From: Symbiodinium sp. CCMP2592
Lineage: Eukaryota; Sar; Dinophyceae; Suessiales; Symbiodiniaceae
Direction: 5' to 3'
DNA length: 64,000 nt
NCBI GenBank assembly: GCA_905221615.1
Contig: CAJNDT010006020.1
Coordinates: forward strand, 1 to 64,000
Under the pieces are notes generated by a model that was not told the DNA's origin, did no database searches, and was given only the letters and a program-made list of their open reading frames with translations. Below are positions 36,989-50,700 of this stretch, in pieces. Within the stretch, counting starts at the first letter, position 1; each line of letters begins with the position of its first letter. The position numbers were made by a program, and so were the translations under genes.

Positions 36989-38335
36989 AACACATCATCA
37001 TGATGTCATCATGGCTACTAGTAATAGTTAATTGTACTGTATCGAAAGTCTTTGTCCATGTTCTCTTTCTTTAAGCCCTGCAGGAGCCTGCGGGACGATT
37101 CGGTGTGACAAGCGGTGCTCTGTTTGTTTGCTTCTGGATGCTGGTCCTGGACGATCATTACATAATCTGCTCTGACAGCTGCTGCAAGCCACACGTTGTG
37201 ATTCCATGGTCTCCTTTCACGTGGAGCCCAAGTGGCTTTGAGTCACTGCTGTTGCAGTGCGCCCACCGAGTCCGACTCCAGCAAAACAGTTCATGTGCGA
37301 AGTGTCTAAATTAAATCCATAGCGCCTCTCAGCTCCAAAACTGTAACTTCGATTCGGCAAGCTAAATTAAAGTAAAGCTGAATGTTCCAGCCTGTCCAAT
37401 TACCCAAAACAGACATGCAATAATAATTTACCAGATTGAAATCAGACAGGTCAGCCTCAAGGCCCATAGCTGCTCCTTACAATGACAGGCCCAGAATGTC
37501 CCAGTTTCCGTCTTTATGGCAGCATGTCAATGCCCCTTAGATTGCCACGCAGGATTTTGGCGTTCCGCAGATTCTGCTACGGCGATGAGAATGTTCAGTT
37601 AGTCAATTCAGAACAAGCGTCACTTGGCCTCATTATCACAGTTCTTCAGCCGGGACCCTTGGCAGCAGGACATATTTAGTAGTCGCCTGGAGCCTTTGAT
37701 GTGCATTACAGTACGCTTCTCATTGTCTGTTGCTGAGCCATCCTAGGACAGTGGCGCCTTATTGACTGAGTGTGAATTTGACATCATAAGAAATTGGGCG
37801 GCTTGCTATGCAGCGCTGAGAGTCGCTTTCTGATGCACTGACCAGGCTCAGGTAGCCCTTGATGCATCTGATGTGTCAGCATTGATGCTTTCATCCCTCA
37901 AAGTTTTCCGACTCGAGCGTGCGGTTGACTCTGTCGATGTGAGGACCTAGCCTAAGTAACTGAATCACTTAACCTGGTGTTAAGTTAAGGCTTCAGGCTC
38001 AGTTTCATGTCATTCGGTGTTACATGTTTTGAATTCAGATTCATTCATTCAATGTCACTGGTCCCGCTGCTGAGTATTACTACTGTTACTCTCTAGGCCA
38101 GACTACCTTAACCTAGCATGGTGTTAAGTTGACGGCTAGTTTCAGGTTCATTCTGTGTTACTGTTACTGTTACGAATTCAATTTCATCCTTTCAGCATTG
38201 TACTGTAGGCCACACCGACAAGCTTAATTGCAGTCCGGCCGCTTGCCGAGCGAAACTTGTCCTGAACTCAGAGATTCATTCAGTGACAGTGCAGTAGTCC
38301 TGCAGCTTGGGCCCTGCCTCACGGAGTGAGTGACC
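36989..38335. other. Intergenic, nothing recognised
   Basis: Unique-looking sequence with paired segments such as CCTAGCATGGTGTTAAGTT and its near-copy about 140 bp upstream, but no supported gene. Confidence 0.4.
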
Positions 38336-38484
38336 ATGGCCGGCAAGCGGAAGTCAGGGGAGGGCAAGGCTGGGCCTGCCAATGCGAAGGCAGCCAAGCA
38401 AGGAGCAAATCCGGCCACCCTGGAAAAGTACAGCTATGTTCACAAGATCACGGCTTGGAAGCTTGTTCTGCAAAGTTCATGCTA
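38336..38484 (+). CDS. Short lysine/alanine-rich ORF, possible first exon
   Basis: ATG in a GTGACCATGG context opens 49 codons: MAGKRKSGEGKAGPANAKAA then an aromatic helix ending LVLQSSC. Composition is protein-like and the start context is good. It could be the first exon of a gene disrupted by the retroelement insertion 470 bp downstream. No homology known. Confidence 0.3.
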
Positions 38485-38957
38485 AACTGTTCAGCAGCAG
38501 CTCTAGGACTAATAGATAAAGCCTAGTTTGGGTAGCGAAGCGGACCAAACAGTTTGTTCCAGGGAGGCCCGGGGGGGAGGGGGGGAACAATGGGGGCTTG
38601 AGACCACTCTCAGTTCTGTACGCCTCAGCCATCGTGCTTCGGTCCACGGCCTACATGCAGTTGCTCTCAGTCATGTCAGTTATGTCAGTCATGTCAGTTG
38701 CTTGCAGTTTTCAGTTTCCTTTTCACGCGATTCATTTCAGTTCTCCCTTTTGCGAAACATTTATGTGAGGATGATTTTGAAGTGACTTCATCACTTGTGA
38801 TTATCACCTTATTTCCTTTTTCACAACAACCGTTGTCGTGTTACGACAAGGTTGAACATGGTGATTTTCATGAGATTTCCGTCTTTTCACGATTTGCTCT
38901 TTTACTTTCACGCATGAGCATTGAGAAACATGGGCATTTGAATGACGATACGAATGC

Positions 38958-38997
38958 AAGGTTTCTTGCTCAAGTGGGCAGGAAAAAATTCTTTTTA
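38958..38997. repeat. Left inverted terminus of the DIRS-like element (3' end)
   Basis: AAGGTTTCTTGCTCAAGTGG onward, 40 bp, exact complement of 59346-59385. Inside it the sequence switches to a C-rich run not shared by the other end. Confidence 0.9.
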
Positions 38998-39012
38998 CCC
39001 CCCCGCCCGCCC

Positions 39013-39270
39013 GGGGTATGATCGGGTGCGCAAGTTCTCGACTTATCTCATCGACACATGCGTCTTGCATTGGATGCTTGACCTTGGGGCCGATGGAGAT
39101 ATCAAACTTTGATCGTTTCGACCCCTTTTTTTTTTTGATGATATTGCGCAATGCCGTGGGGTCGAAACGATCAAAGTTTGATATCTCCATCGGCCCCAAG
39201 GTCAAGCATCCAATGCAAGACGCATGTGTCGATGAGATAAGTCGAGAACTTGCGCACCCGATCATACCCC
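39013..39270. repeat. Perfect hairpin, 113-bp arms and 32-bp loop
   Basis: 39013-39125 and 39158-39270 are exact reverse complements. The loop starts with an 11-T run (an A11 run on the element's sense strand). Lies in the 3' noncoding region of the DIRS-like element, between its RNase H stop and its terminus. Confidence 0.95.
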
Positions 39271-39299
39271 CAGCACTGTGCGCACATGTAGCCGTTCCT

Positions 39300-41539
39300 T
39301 CAAACAAGCAGCCTCTCACCACTAGTCTGCATCTGCTGAGCGCCTTGATTCAAGAGCCTTTTGCAGCAGTCGCGGCTTGGCTCGTCCGCTGGATTCGAGT
39401 GAGTCGGGACTCGCCCGAACCATGGCCTTGCCCGCCACCTGTGTTCAGCATCCAGGAAACGTTGGACCAGCTTCCTTCCATGATCCGTGCCCGAACGGCC
39501 CGCGATGAGTGCTGACTGAGCGGCTTCGTTATCAAGGTAAAAAACGGAAAAGGAATCCTCTAATAAGGGTCCCCAAATCTCAACTGCAACCAAGGCGGCA
39601 TACAGTTCAACTTCATATATCGGATGATCAGAAGTTTCCTCAAGAGCCCGCAGATCGTCCTCGTTCACCTGTGCAGAGAAGAATGACAACGGCGTGCCAG
39701 TGCTGTCATAGAGGACGCCACCGATGCCGGCTCGCTTCTCAGCCGTGGGCTCATACGAGCCATCTGTAAAAACATACAGCTCACGCCCCGTCGTTTGCCT
39801 CAGCTCCAATGGCCTGGAATCCGCCACGTAGCGGAGCAAAGTTTGAATCGCCTCAGTCAGGTCGTCAGTGAGCCTTGTGCATGAGTCCATACATTGTGCC
39901 CTCAAGGATATCTGTCTCATCGCCTCACACGGCGCACGACCGAAAAGATACGAAGTAAACCAGTGCATCCTTCCCCTCAAAACTTCCGCATCCTTAGGTC
40001 GGAGTACAGCATCACGTAAGATTCCCTCGAGTGTCTCCACCAGCTCAGCAGTACGTGCTTCCGTATGCCGAATGACGACCACCCCCTCATTGAATCTCGT
40101 CAAGTCATACTGCAATCCCAGGGCGGCAAAGGTGTAATCGAAGTCAGTGGCCTTCTTACCCTCCTTTGCGTATTGGATCCCCAGTGCGTCGAACACTTCT
40201 CCAGCCAATCCCCCAACCTGGTCTTCATGACCTTCAAGGGCCATCAAAGGAAAATCGTCAAAGTAGGCGCACCATCCCAGGCCAAGGTCCTGGATGCCCG
40301 TGTGCCAAATCGCCGCCGAAACTCGCAGGAAACCCGCCACACTTCCGGTGGCACCGAAAGGAAGAACGTTGGTTCCATAAATCCTGACCATGCCAGAGTC
40401 GGTGTCATAGACCCCGATCCTCAAGTGACGCCTGTCTTGAGGGTGGATTGGATAGAATTTGTACGCAGAGACAAGATCAATGGTTTTCCCTTTGATCCTT
40501 TTGCCGGCAGCTTCAGGGCGGTTGAGCAACTCAATGAAAACTCCAGCAAGCACGTCCACTCCATGCAAGGTGAACTTCTCTGGTAGCCCACACGCCAAGT
40601 TGAGGCCACACTCCTTGCCGTTGTCGATCACACGAACTTTGTCCTTCTGCTGCAAGCCGAAACGATGGGCCAAGACTATGTCATCAAGATTTGCACTTTC
40701 ATCCCGAAAGATCCATCCCTTCTTCTCTTCCTCCACCGTTTCAGCCCACGCCTTGCGTGCCGTGATGTCAACAACAGTCTTCTGTAGCCTTTTCAAGGTC
40801 AACGGTGTTTGGTACTGGGATTGACTTAGCAGGTGCTCCAGCGATGTTTGCGGGGGACGGACTTTCTTGTCGAAGATTCCAGTGTCCCGCATCCAGCCAG
40901 TCAGTCTAAGTCCATCGCGCAGGTCGGACCAGAGTTGTTGGTCCGGGAAGCCATTGTCACCAAGAATACTTTTCCAGGCCAAAAGGTTCTTATCCCCTAA
41001 CGCGGTCACAATGTAGTCCGGCTTGTGCTTCAACATGTTGTGATTCAAGGGCTTAGTCGTAGCCGCAATCTGACTCCAACGATCCTTGGTTTTTGAGGCA
41101 AGCCGCTCCCTCCGTTCGAAATCCATGAGGATGGCATCTGCAACTTTGGAGGAAGGTCCTTCCCGGCTCGCGTTCAAAGCATTCCTAGGATGTCCAGCCT
41201 TCACGGCATCCGCCACAAAGTCGCAAGGTTCTTTGGGTATTCCAACAGAAACAATCTCCGCATGCTCGGAGCACGGATCGTCTGCAGCAATGAAACCTGT
41301 TATCGCAACTGTCTCGTCATGCTTGAGGTGGTCCTCCTCAATACAATCAGCGATCTTCACCCGTTGGGGGTATTTGGAATGCAACGACGACAGGTCGATG
41401 CCTGTGCATTTGGAAGGCACGCAAACCCGCACCATACCCCAGGATACCAGTTTGCGTTGAATAATGCGCGCTCCCTTTGGGTAGCAAGCCAGCAGCGTGG
41501 AGGTGAGATCATCGGATCGAACAGGGATGGCCCAGTCAT
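39300..41539 (-). CDS. 3' half of DIRS-like polyprotein: reverse transcriptase and RNase H
   Basis: Continues, after the Copia insertion, the frame that starts at 54289. Reverse transcriptase motifs include TIDLVSAYK (about 40465-40490) and the catalytic AYFDDF (about 40250-40270). RNase H follows with FTDGSYE (about 39740-39765), EVELYAA and YLDNEAA, ending with VPTHSNPADEPSRD. RT copies the element RNA and RNase H removes the template. The frame first meets an ATG-type start inside the fragment (41435), but that is not thought to be its real start. Junction arithmetic: 1702 nt before plus 2240 nt after the insertion equals 1314 codons including the stop, with no internal stop at the joint. 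Confidence 0.85.
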
Positions 41540-41544
41540 CACTT
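41540..41544. repeat. Copia target-site duplication, left copy (CACTT)
   Basis: CACTT directly before the 5' LTR, repeated directly after the 3' LTR at 52519-52523. Five bp is the usual size for Ty1/Copia integrases. Confidence 0.9.
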
Positions 41545-41722
41545 TGTTAAACATTCTGCCAGGAACAGTAACACAGCTAGTGCAGTACAGTTAATGTACA
41601 GGAACAGCCGTCACGCACACGCGACGTGCAGGCTCGAGACCCCAGGACACACCGTGCCCAGGAACAAAAGTGTCCGACAGTCTTTGTGGGTAGGAACCCT
41701 TAGTGAAGCCCGTTCTTTAACA
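41545..41722 (+). repeat. Copia 5' LTR (178 bp)
   Basis: Begins TGTTAAACATTCTG and ends TTCTTTAACA, with short inverted tips TGTTAAA/TTTAACA. Carries four AGGAAC hexamers (41561, 41600, 41660, 41692). Confidence 0.95.
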
Positions 41723-44700
41723 TGGTAGCGGAGCTGCCTCCAGGAACCTCCTTGGCAGCGATGATGCTACTCGTAGCCATAGGAACCATGATGCTCGGCG
41801 CCATGGCAGTTTGCCTCGTTGCCGGATGGAAGCAGATGCGCGCAAATGAGCAGATCACCAAGAAGACGGAGACAGTGCTCAACATGCCCACGCTCAGGAT
41901 CGCAGTCCGTTCAGGAACAAAGTACCACCGCAGAGGTTGTGGACACCTTCGCAACCACAACGTGACAGCAGGAAACGCGCGAGACTTTGACGCTTGCAGC
42001 GATTGCTACCCCGACCGAGTGTTGGTGGAAGAGAAAGAGAAAAGGAACATGAAGTGCTACGGTTTGGCAGCATGTATGGTGCTGCTGGTTGGTTTCGCAC
42101 TGGGAAGCCTCGCAACTTTGTGCGGGATGATCTTGGTCCCAGGAGCAAGAAGTATGGCGGTGAGACCGTGGCAGGCCCTTGGCAACAACGTGGAGACCAA
42201 GGAAGAACTTGCCCTTGGAGACGTCTTATCCTCCAAGGATGCGAGCCGTGGGAGAAAGGAACTCACTTACGTGGAGAGCGACGAGAGCGAGCTCATGGCA
42301 GTGTGGTCGAGCAGAAGGAAGCCCAATACGCACCGGAACCGCTACAGGAACTACGACGTGTACGGCGAGTACTACCAGCAAGGCTACAACGAGTGCAGCG
42401 TGAACCCCGACGGCACCAACGTGAACACGATCAGGAACACGAACGCGTACACGATTAAGGACTATGTGGAGATAGGAAAAGTCATGGTACCGTACGCTTT
42501 GTTGTGCATGAACCAAGTGATGAACGAGCTCTACAGCGTCGTTAGCGTGACCGGCGAGTACTACACGGAAGAGAACAGGAACGGCAACCAGAACACCGAG
42601 AACCAGGAGAGTGAGAGCCTTGAGTCAGGCTACGCCCCTAGGTACCTAGTAAAACAACAGCGAGAAGTACTGAGGAAATTTGTACAGGAACATGTTCACA
42701 GTTTCGTAGAAAAGCTAGCAACTGTAGGAAAGAAGTTTCACGACGTCGTGCATGTGATAGTTCAGGAAGTCATTTCCAACAGAGTTGTATTTCAAGGAAT
42801 TCGCATAGCAGTGTTCTTAGGAACCCCAATGGGACTGATTACTTGGATCACCCTGTCGTACTATTCTAGTGTGTTTTTCGCAAGAGCAAGCAACCGCTCA
42901 AAGCACCAAAGGAAGACAAGAGGAGAAAGGAGAGCACAAGCAGTGTGCAGGAAACAGTGCAAGTCGCTACTTTTAGCAGCACTAGTGTACAGCAACCTTG
43001 AAACAGCAAAAGGAATGGAGGATGCATTGAAGGCACTTGCCGAGATCAATGCACAGACCTTACAAGGAATACAAACACTAGCAGAGGAGATCAGGAACTC
43101 AGCAGCTTCAGGAAGTCAAAGAGAAGCAGGACTTACACAAGCATTCCAGGAAACCCTGACAGCAGTTCAGGAACAGCAGAAGACAGCGCAAACAGCGTTG
43201 GCAGACGCCCACACGAACGCAGCAACGACACTTGAGGAGATAGGAGCATCTCTGGAGAAAGCAGTAAAGGAACAAAGAAAGCCTGGAGAAGTGGAGTTGC
43301 ACAAGCTGATTAAAAGCCCCGAAGCATTTTCCCCAGGAACATGGCAAGAAGAGAAGAGTGGATGGACAGAGTTCAGGAACAGGATGCGGATCTGGCTTGG
43401 AGCAGTGGATTCCAACATGGTGAAGATCATGGACATCGCCGAAAGGAACTTAAAAGATGATAAGCAAGTGAAGATGGCTGAGATGTCTGCAGAAGCAAAG
43501 GAAACAAGCAGACGCCTGTACAGTGTTCTTTGTTCATACACTAAAGGAAGGCCGTACCGAGTTGTAAAGCATGTAGCTGAGGAGAACGGTATGGAAGCTT
43601 ACCGTATGCTACTCAAGGAATATCAACCAACGAATCGTGCGAGATCGTTGGAGTTGTTTCACAACATTCTCAACTACAAATTCGCTCACAACAAAGGAAT
43701 TGCTGAGAATATCCTCGAATATGAGGAACACATCGAGAAGTACGAGAAGGCTACTGGAGAAAAGGTACAGGAGAATTTGAAAGTATCTACTCTTATTCAA
43801 GGTATGAAACCTGACGTGAAAAGGCACTTGTTGCTCAACATGGATGAGAAGACACAGTACAATACTCTTCGTCAGTACCTTGTGAACTATGAGTCAACCG
43901 AGCGTTGGACTAACTCTTTGGCAGCCCAGCAAGGAACACCTCACCGAACCACAACAGACTTGATCGACAAAGGTGATGACCATGGTGGTCTTGCAGCAAT
44001 GGATATCAACCAAGCATGGTACAAAGGAAAGAAAGGCTATGGCAAAGGTTATGTTCACCATAAAGGCAAAGGTAAAGGAAAAGGCAAGAAAGGTGGAAAG
44101 GACTTTGGAAAAGGTTACGGCTTTGACAGCAAAGGCAAAGGTAAAGGTAAAGGTTTCGGAGGTTTTGGCAAAGGCAGAGGTCGAGGCAACTGGAAAGGCC
44201 GAGGTAGAGGTTTCAGAGGTTACAAAGGAAAAGGCAAAGGTCGAGGAAGAGGTTTCTTCAGACACAAAGGAAAAGGTAAAGGCAAAGCCCAAGCAGCTAC
44301 AGGAGTGTGTCACTACTGTCATAAGTATGGACATTTCGAAGCACAGTGCAGACAGAAGATGCGTGACATGGGTTATCAGGCCAGGAACGTTGACCTTGAA
44401 AACCAGAGCGAGCAAGCGAGCACTACAGGTACTTCTACTCAGGCCCCTTCGTCAGCCAACAAGACCTCAACAAGCCAAAGCCAAGCAAGCCAAGGAACCC
44501 AAAGACCAGTGATTAGGATGGTCTCCATGTACCACATGGGAGACGAGCCCACAAGCTTTCCGGAGGAATTCGCGCTGAGTGAGAACTCTGAAGAGATAGA
44601 GATTGAGTACTTCGGAAGAGTTTTGCGGGTTGTTGGTGAAGAAGTTCAGGAAGAGAGGAGTGAGACAGAAGAGTTTTGGATTGGTGATGAAGATGATGAG

Positions 44701-47700
44701 TTTCAGGACTGTGATGAGGTGAGTGATGATGCATGGTTGCAATGGCATCTAGCAGGAACTCCGATAGGAACTCAGGATCGTGGATACTACTTTGAGTGTC
44801 CCAATGGATGTCATGAAACACCGTGGCACCCAAACATGCAGGAATGTGAGAACGGATGTCACCATCCTCCTAGAAGGAACAGAGTGGAGAGAACAGCACC
44901 CTCAAGGACCATCACCAGGTTTGCGCGTGCAGCAAGGAACGCGAGAAGTCGAGAGATCGAGGTCGTGCTGGATTCAGGAGCCGACATTTCGTTGGCACCG
45001 ATGTGGATGAAGAAGTATGGAAGAAAGGCACCCAACACTACCAAGGTAGTTTTGCGAGATGCACAAGGATCTCGGATCAAGGTTTCAGACCAAAGGATCA
45101 TTGAGGTTGAGTTTCGGGATGTTCAAGGAAACATTGTGAAGGTTGAAGAAGTGTTCTTGATTTCATCGGTTGTGCACCCTCTTTTGGCAGTAGGTAAACT
45201 GTTGAAGAAAGGCTGGGAGTTCAGAGATGGAACAGCAACAGGCACTTTCCTAACAGAAGGAACAACCAAGATCGCAGTGAACTACAACAACAACTCACTT
45301 ACAACAAAAGCCTTTGTGAGAGCAGTCAACTGGGAAGCAGAAGCAAAACCTATCCCTATGTACTTGTGCGAGAACTTGAAGGAACTCATTGAAGAACAGC
45401 GTGTTGGTTGGACCAACTGGCGAGACCCTTACCAAGTCCACTTCAGCCTAGGAACCTCAGAACACGTTGATACTTACTTGATGTTTCCACCAGGAAAGTT
45501 CGCATATCGAGCAGTGCTTATTGAGGATGATGATCAGTGGTATTTGTTGCATCACAGCATCATGTTTGAGGAACTTGAGGAACCGTTTGGAACAATCTTC
45601 GATGGCAGTAAGGAGTACCGCACGCTTACGCTAGTATCGCTCAAGGAATTTCCGCTGAACCTCATAGGCACCCCCAAGGAAGATGAGGATCGAAAGATGT
45701 TTGAAGAGTACACTGAGGATGCATGGTCAATCAGCATGGATGGCACTACACTCACGAGGTACCACAACTCGTTGAGGAAGACTTTGTTCAATCCTCGAGA
45801 TACCAATGACATTCCAGTAGACATTGGAAACCTCAAACCAGACAGGTACACGTATGGAGAAGAACCGATCAATAAGGATTTCTTTGAGGATGACAAGTTC
45901 TGGACTTTGGATGAGCCTCACAGAGACCCAGAACCACTAGGAGGTTTATCCTGGACAGGACGTAGTGTATTCGAACTCATTGAACCAGTGAACCCCAAGG
46001 CCAGAAGACCAAAACAGAAGGTTCACCAACTGGACACGATTCCAGAACAGGAAGAAGAACAGGAAGAGACCTCAGAGGCCCAAGCACCAGCACACAGGCA
46101 TGAACTTGCAGGAGAATTGTCTTTTACATTCAACGGTCATGAGTACAACCAGCAGAACAGCCTCAAGGCCCTGAGAGAGTTGTGCAAGGAACTAGGAGTC
46201 TCAAAAGCTGGCTCTAAGCAAGAGATTCTTAGAAGGCTCAGTAGATCCATTATGGAAGCAGAAAGGCATATGGAACTTGTTTCAGGCCAGAAGAAGTACA
46301 AAGAGTTTCTAGAAGCTGAACCTCTGAAGGTACCCAAACAGCCAAAGCCGGAGGAAGTTGCAGTGCATAATCTCACACACTTACCTTATGCATCGTGGTG
46401 TCCGACGTGTGTAGCATGCAAAGGAAAAGAGTCTCCACACCTTCGTGAGAACCCAGAGAAGGAAAGATCTTCAAGACCAACTTTCTGTATGGATTTCTGT
46501 TTTACAGGAACAAGTCATGATGAGGCACCAGCGGCAGTAAGTCTTGTGTGTGTTGATTCTTGGAGTAGGAACATGGTCTGTATCCCGACAGCATCTAAAG
46601 GAAAGGATCTTGTAGAGCACCTTTGCGAAGGAGTGACCTACTTGAGTACTCAGCTTGGATATGGAACCATCAACTTGAAGGCAGACAACGAAGGAACAAT
46701 GATGAAGCTGAAACAGGTCATCCAGAAGCAGCGAGCAGCTTTAGGTCTAGGAACAGTCTTGCAGGACGCAGTCAGTGGCCAGAAGGAAACCAACGGCATG
46801 GCAGAGAGAGCAATCCAGACCATTAGGAGACAAGGAACAACCCTGATTAGGCACCTTGAACACAGAACAGGAACATATATTGCTCATACTCATCCAATCT
46901 TCAGTTGGGCTTTCAGGCACTCGGCATGGACCTTGAACAGGTACCATCGCCATTCCTCCACAGGAATGACTCCGTATGAATTCATGGCAGGAAGGCCTTA
47001 TGAGGGCCAACTCGCCGAATTTGGCGAATCACTTTTGGTTTTGACCAATCGTTCAGGAACACGTGCCAATAGGAAAGGTGACCCTATTTGGTTGAGAGGA
47101 GTGTTTTTAGGAAAAACAGACAACAACCTCTTCATTACATGGCACATGGACGGCATCAAGACAAGCCGTAGCGCAAAACGTTGCTTGGAACACTTCGACG
47201 TGAAAGGAATAAGTAGCGTAGGAATTCACACTTGGGAAGTGAAGCACACTACACTGGCAACAAGGAACATTCCCAGGAAGAACATTCCAGGACCAATTGC
47301 AGAGGCGCCACCTGTCATGGATGGAGCAACTCAGGAACAGTCGGTCGAGGACTCGGCACCTTCCGCACCTTCAGGACCGATCGCAGGACCGATTGTCATC
47401 CAAGGCGGGGACTCTGCAGGGAAGTCAGGACCTACTAGGACAACCTACCTAGAGAGCAAAGCGAAGCAGGCACAGAGCAAGAGAAAAGCAGAAGAAGAAC
47501 TTGAGCAGGAATACGACCAAAACAAACACGACGAAGCAGCTTCAGACCCAACGTCTTCTAGTAGCAGCAGTAAGGAAATGGACGCAGCCTCAGAAGAAGA
47601 ACTCATCCCAGACAGCGCAATGGCAAGTGAGCTTCTTTCAGCTAGAGGACCAGCACCTCTTAGGAAAATGGAATTTGACGATGTAGGAACAGGTTCCAAG

Positions 47701-50700
47701 ATCCCGAAGATTGATTCTCCGAAGAAGAAGTACCCTCCGTTCAACGTAGGAAGAGTATTTGAGCACAATGATGAAGAACTACCTGAAGCAGAACCAGGTA
47801 CAGAGGACATTTTCTGGGAAGATTCATATTCGGACATTGGCGATTCCGATGAGGAACAAGACATCTTCAAGAGCGAAGATTCTGGACCTCCAGAAGTTGC
47901 AGAAGCCCAGTTGCAGGAACTGGATCGTGAGGCGATGCTCACAGAGATCAACAGACTCACCGAGATGAAGGCACTGGCAAGGAAACCCTTGCAAGAACTC
48001 GAGAGAGAAGAGGAGAGAGAGACAGAAGAAGAAGAGAGCAACCAAGGAACAAAGTGGTTGACGACGAAATTCGTCTTCGATTGGCGATTCAGGAACGGCC
48101 GATGGATGCGGAGAGCTAGGTTAGTAGCGAGAGAGTTCAAAGGAGCAGAAGTAAGGAACGACACGTTTAGCCCAGCTACGAGCGCATCGTTGGTGAGACT
48201 TATCCCGATCTTGGGATTACAACAGGAACATTCCCTGTACTCCATTGATGTCAAGGACGCATTCTTGCAGGTCCCACAAAGGACTCGATGTGCATGTCAA
48301 TTCCCGAAGGAATATGTGGATCTGTTTGGCGACCAGGACCCCAGTTGTAGGAACGAAGGTTTGTTACTGCTTAGAGTACTTCCAGGACAGCGAGATGCAG
48401 CACTACTATGGAGTGATCATTTTGCAGGAACCCTCAAAGAGCAGAACTTTGATAGGAGCAAAGCTTGCCCTACTTTGTTTCGTGACGACAGGAACAGCAT
48501 ACTTGTTGTGCATGTAGATGACATTCAGGCAGCAGGGAAAACAAGGCACCTAGAGCCCAAGCTAGGAAAGCTAGGAGAAACCTACGAGCTAAAGGTTGAA
48601 GGCCCCTTCTTGACAGAGCAGGAACTTGAGGTAGGAGAGTCACACCAGACAATCCGATTCCTTAAAAGGAAATTCAGCTACCACAATCACGAGCTCCACA
48701 TCACGAGTGACCCGAAGTATCTTGTGAAGCTTAAGGAAGAACTGAAGCTTACCAGCAAAGCCTCAAAGCCAACTCCGTGCACCCAAGAGTCGCAGGAACA
48801 GGACAACACTCAGACCTTGAACCAGGAACAAGCAGCATCGTTCAGGAAAAGCGTTGGCATACTCTTGTATGTCAGTCAGGACCGCCCTGACGTGCAGTTT
48901 GCCGTGAGAGGTTTGGCCTCCAAGATGTCGGAACCAACACATGGTTCTTGGAAACACTTAGTCCACCTAGTGCAGTACATGTCGAGAACTGAAGGATACC
49001 ATTTAGTGTACAGGAAAACGCCTAGAGGACTCAGTAATCTCCATGAATCCATCAGGAATGGTAACTACGACTTTACAGGAATAAGGCCCAAGGAACACCA
49101 CCTTTTGGAAGTCTTCAGCGATTCAGATTGGGCAGGAAAGAAGGACACAAGGCGCTCAACATCTTCAGGAATTGTTTGCCTAGACGGTCAGTGCATTTAC
49201 TCCTTTTCTAGGAACCAGAAGTCGGTTAGCTTGAGCAGTGGTGAAGCAGAGTACTACGCAGGAGCGTCAGCAGCGTCAGATTCTATATTGTTGAAGGAAG
49301 CAGTAGAATTCTTGACCAGGAAACAATGCAAGGTACACTTGTACATGGATTCTTCTGCAGCTAGAGGAATTATTACAAGGCAAGGTGTAGGAAGAGTCAA
49401 GCATTTGCAGATCAGGACCCTTTTTCTTCAAGACCTCCACAAAGAAGGAACAATTAGTGTTCACCCAGTAGGAACCAAGGAGAACACAGCCGACATAGGT
49501 ACCAAGCCCCTTTCAGCGAAACGTATCAGACTGTTGTTGCACTGGCTAGGTTTTCAAACCAGCGAGAACGAACCAGTAGGCAGAGAAGAGCTCAAGGAAC
49601 ACAAGGCCCAAACACAAGCTAAAGCAGTTGTAAGAATGATCAAGAGCCCAGGAACTTTGTCTTTTGCAGCTTTGTTGTTTGCAGGAATTTCAGGTATTTC
49701 AGACAGTCTTCAGATTCAGAGTTTCAAGGAACAGTGTTTTGAGAGTTGTGTTCAGGAAGAAGAGTTTCAGCCAGACTTTCAGGAACATGTTTTCTGTTGT
49801 GCAAGTGCATGTGAGCAGGACGGCATGTGCAGTGACACGAGTGCATGTGAGCTAGGAACGTCTGCAGGAACAGCGCATGGAACAACATGTTGTGAGATGC
49901 TTTCGCAGCTCAAGGAACTCTGCGGAACACTCGCGGAACGCTCAGGTATCCAGGAACTAGTTCGCCCGGTAGCAGAAGGTCAAGGAACCGTAGAACGACA
50001 GAGCCAAGGAACCTTAGCAGCCATGGAAGCAAGCGCGAGTTCGAGCAAGAACACAGCGGAAGTTTTCAAGGAACTTGAGATTTTGAAGGAAGCGGCGACA
50101 GCCTTAAGGAACGCTTCTGATGAAAGGAACTTGATCGCGGAGTCGATCAGGAAGAACACAGAGGAAGCTGCGCGTTTGCGCAAAAGCCAGGAACACGTGG
50201 CTGGTTGTGTGGAGTCCTTGACAGGACAAATCTACGACGTCAAGCACCAGGTTCAGGAAATGGCCGAACAGAACGACAGAGACCGGCAACAAGTCAAGGA
50301 ACACATGGCCTTCGTCCTAGGTACATGTGACGCCGTAAAGGAACAGCTGAACCAGATGATGCAGGACTTCTACGAGCAGCAGCAAGAGGAACAAGAAGAA
50401 GAGGAAGAAGACGAAGAAGAACAAAGGAAAAGAGAAGCCAAGGACCGAGAGCTAGAAGGTGAACTACGTCGTGAAGGACACGGACAAGGAACAGCACCGT
50501 CGAGAGCTACGTCACCTACGTCCCAGGAAAGGAAGGAATATTCGGACCGAGGCTACTTCGAGGGCATCCAGGAACGAGAGCAGGAAGCCGGCAACGAGAA
50601 CGAGGCCTACGTCAACAGCTACGTTGGAGGAGAAGATCCCGGGGAGTACCCCGATGAAGGAACAGCAGCAGCAGAGGAAGAAGAAAGTGAGGAAGCAAAG

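Noticed and set aside
39018-39515. 165-codon plus-strand ORF over the hairpin
   Set aside because: The two halves are the same palindrome arm read twice, and the rest is antisense to RNase H.
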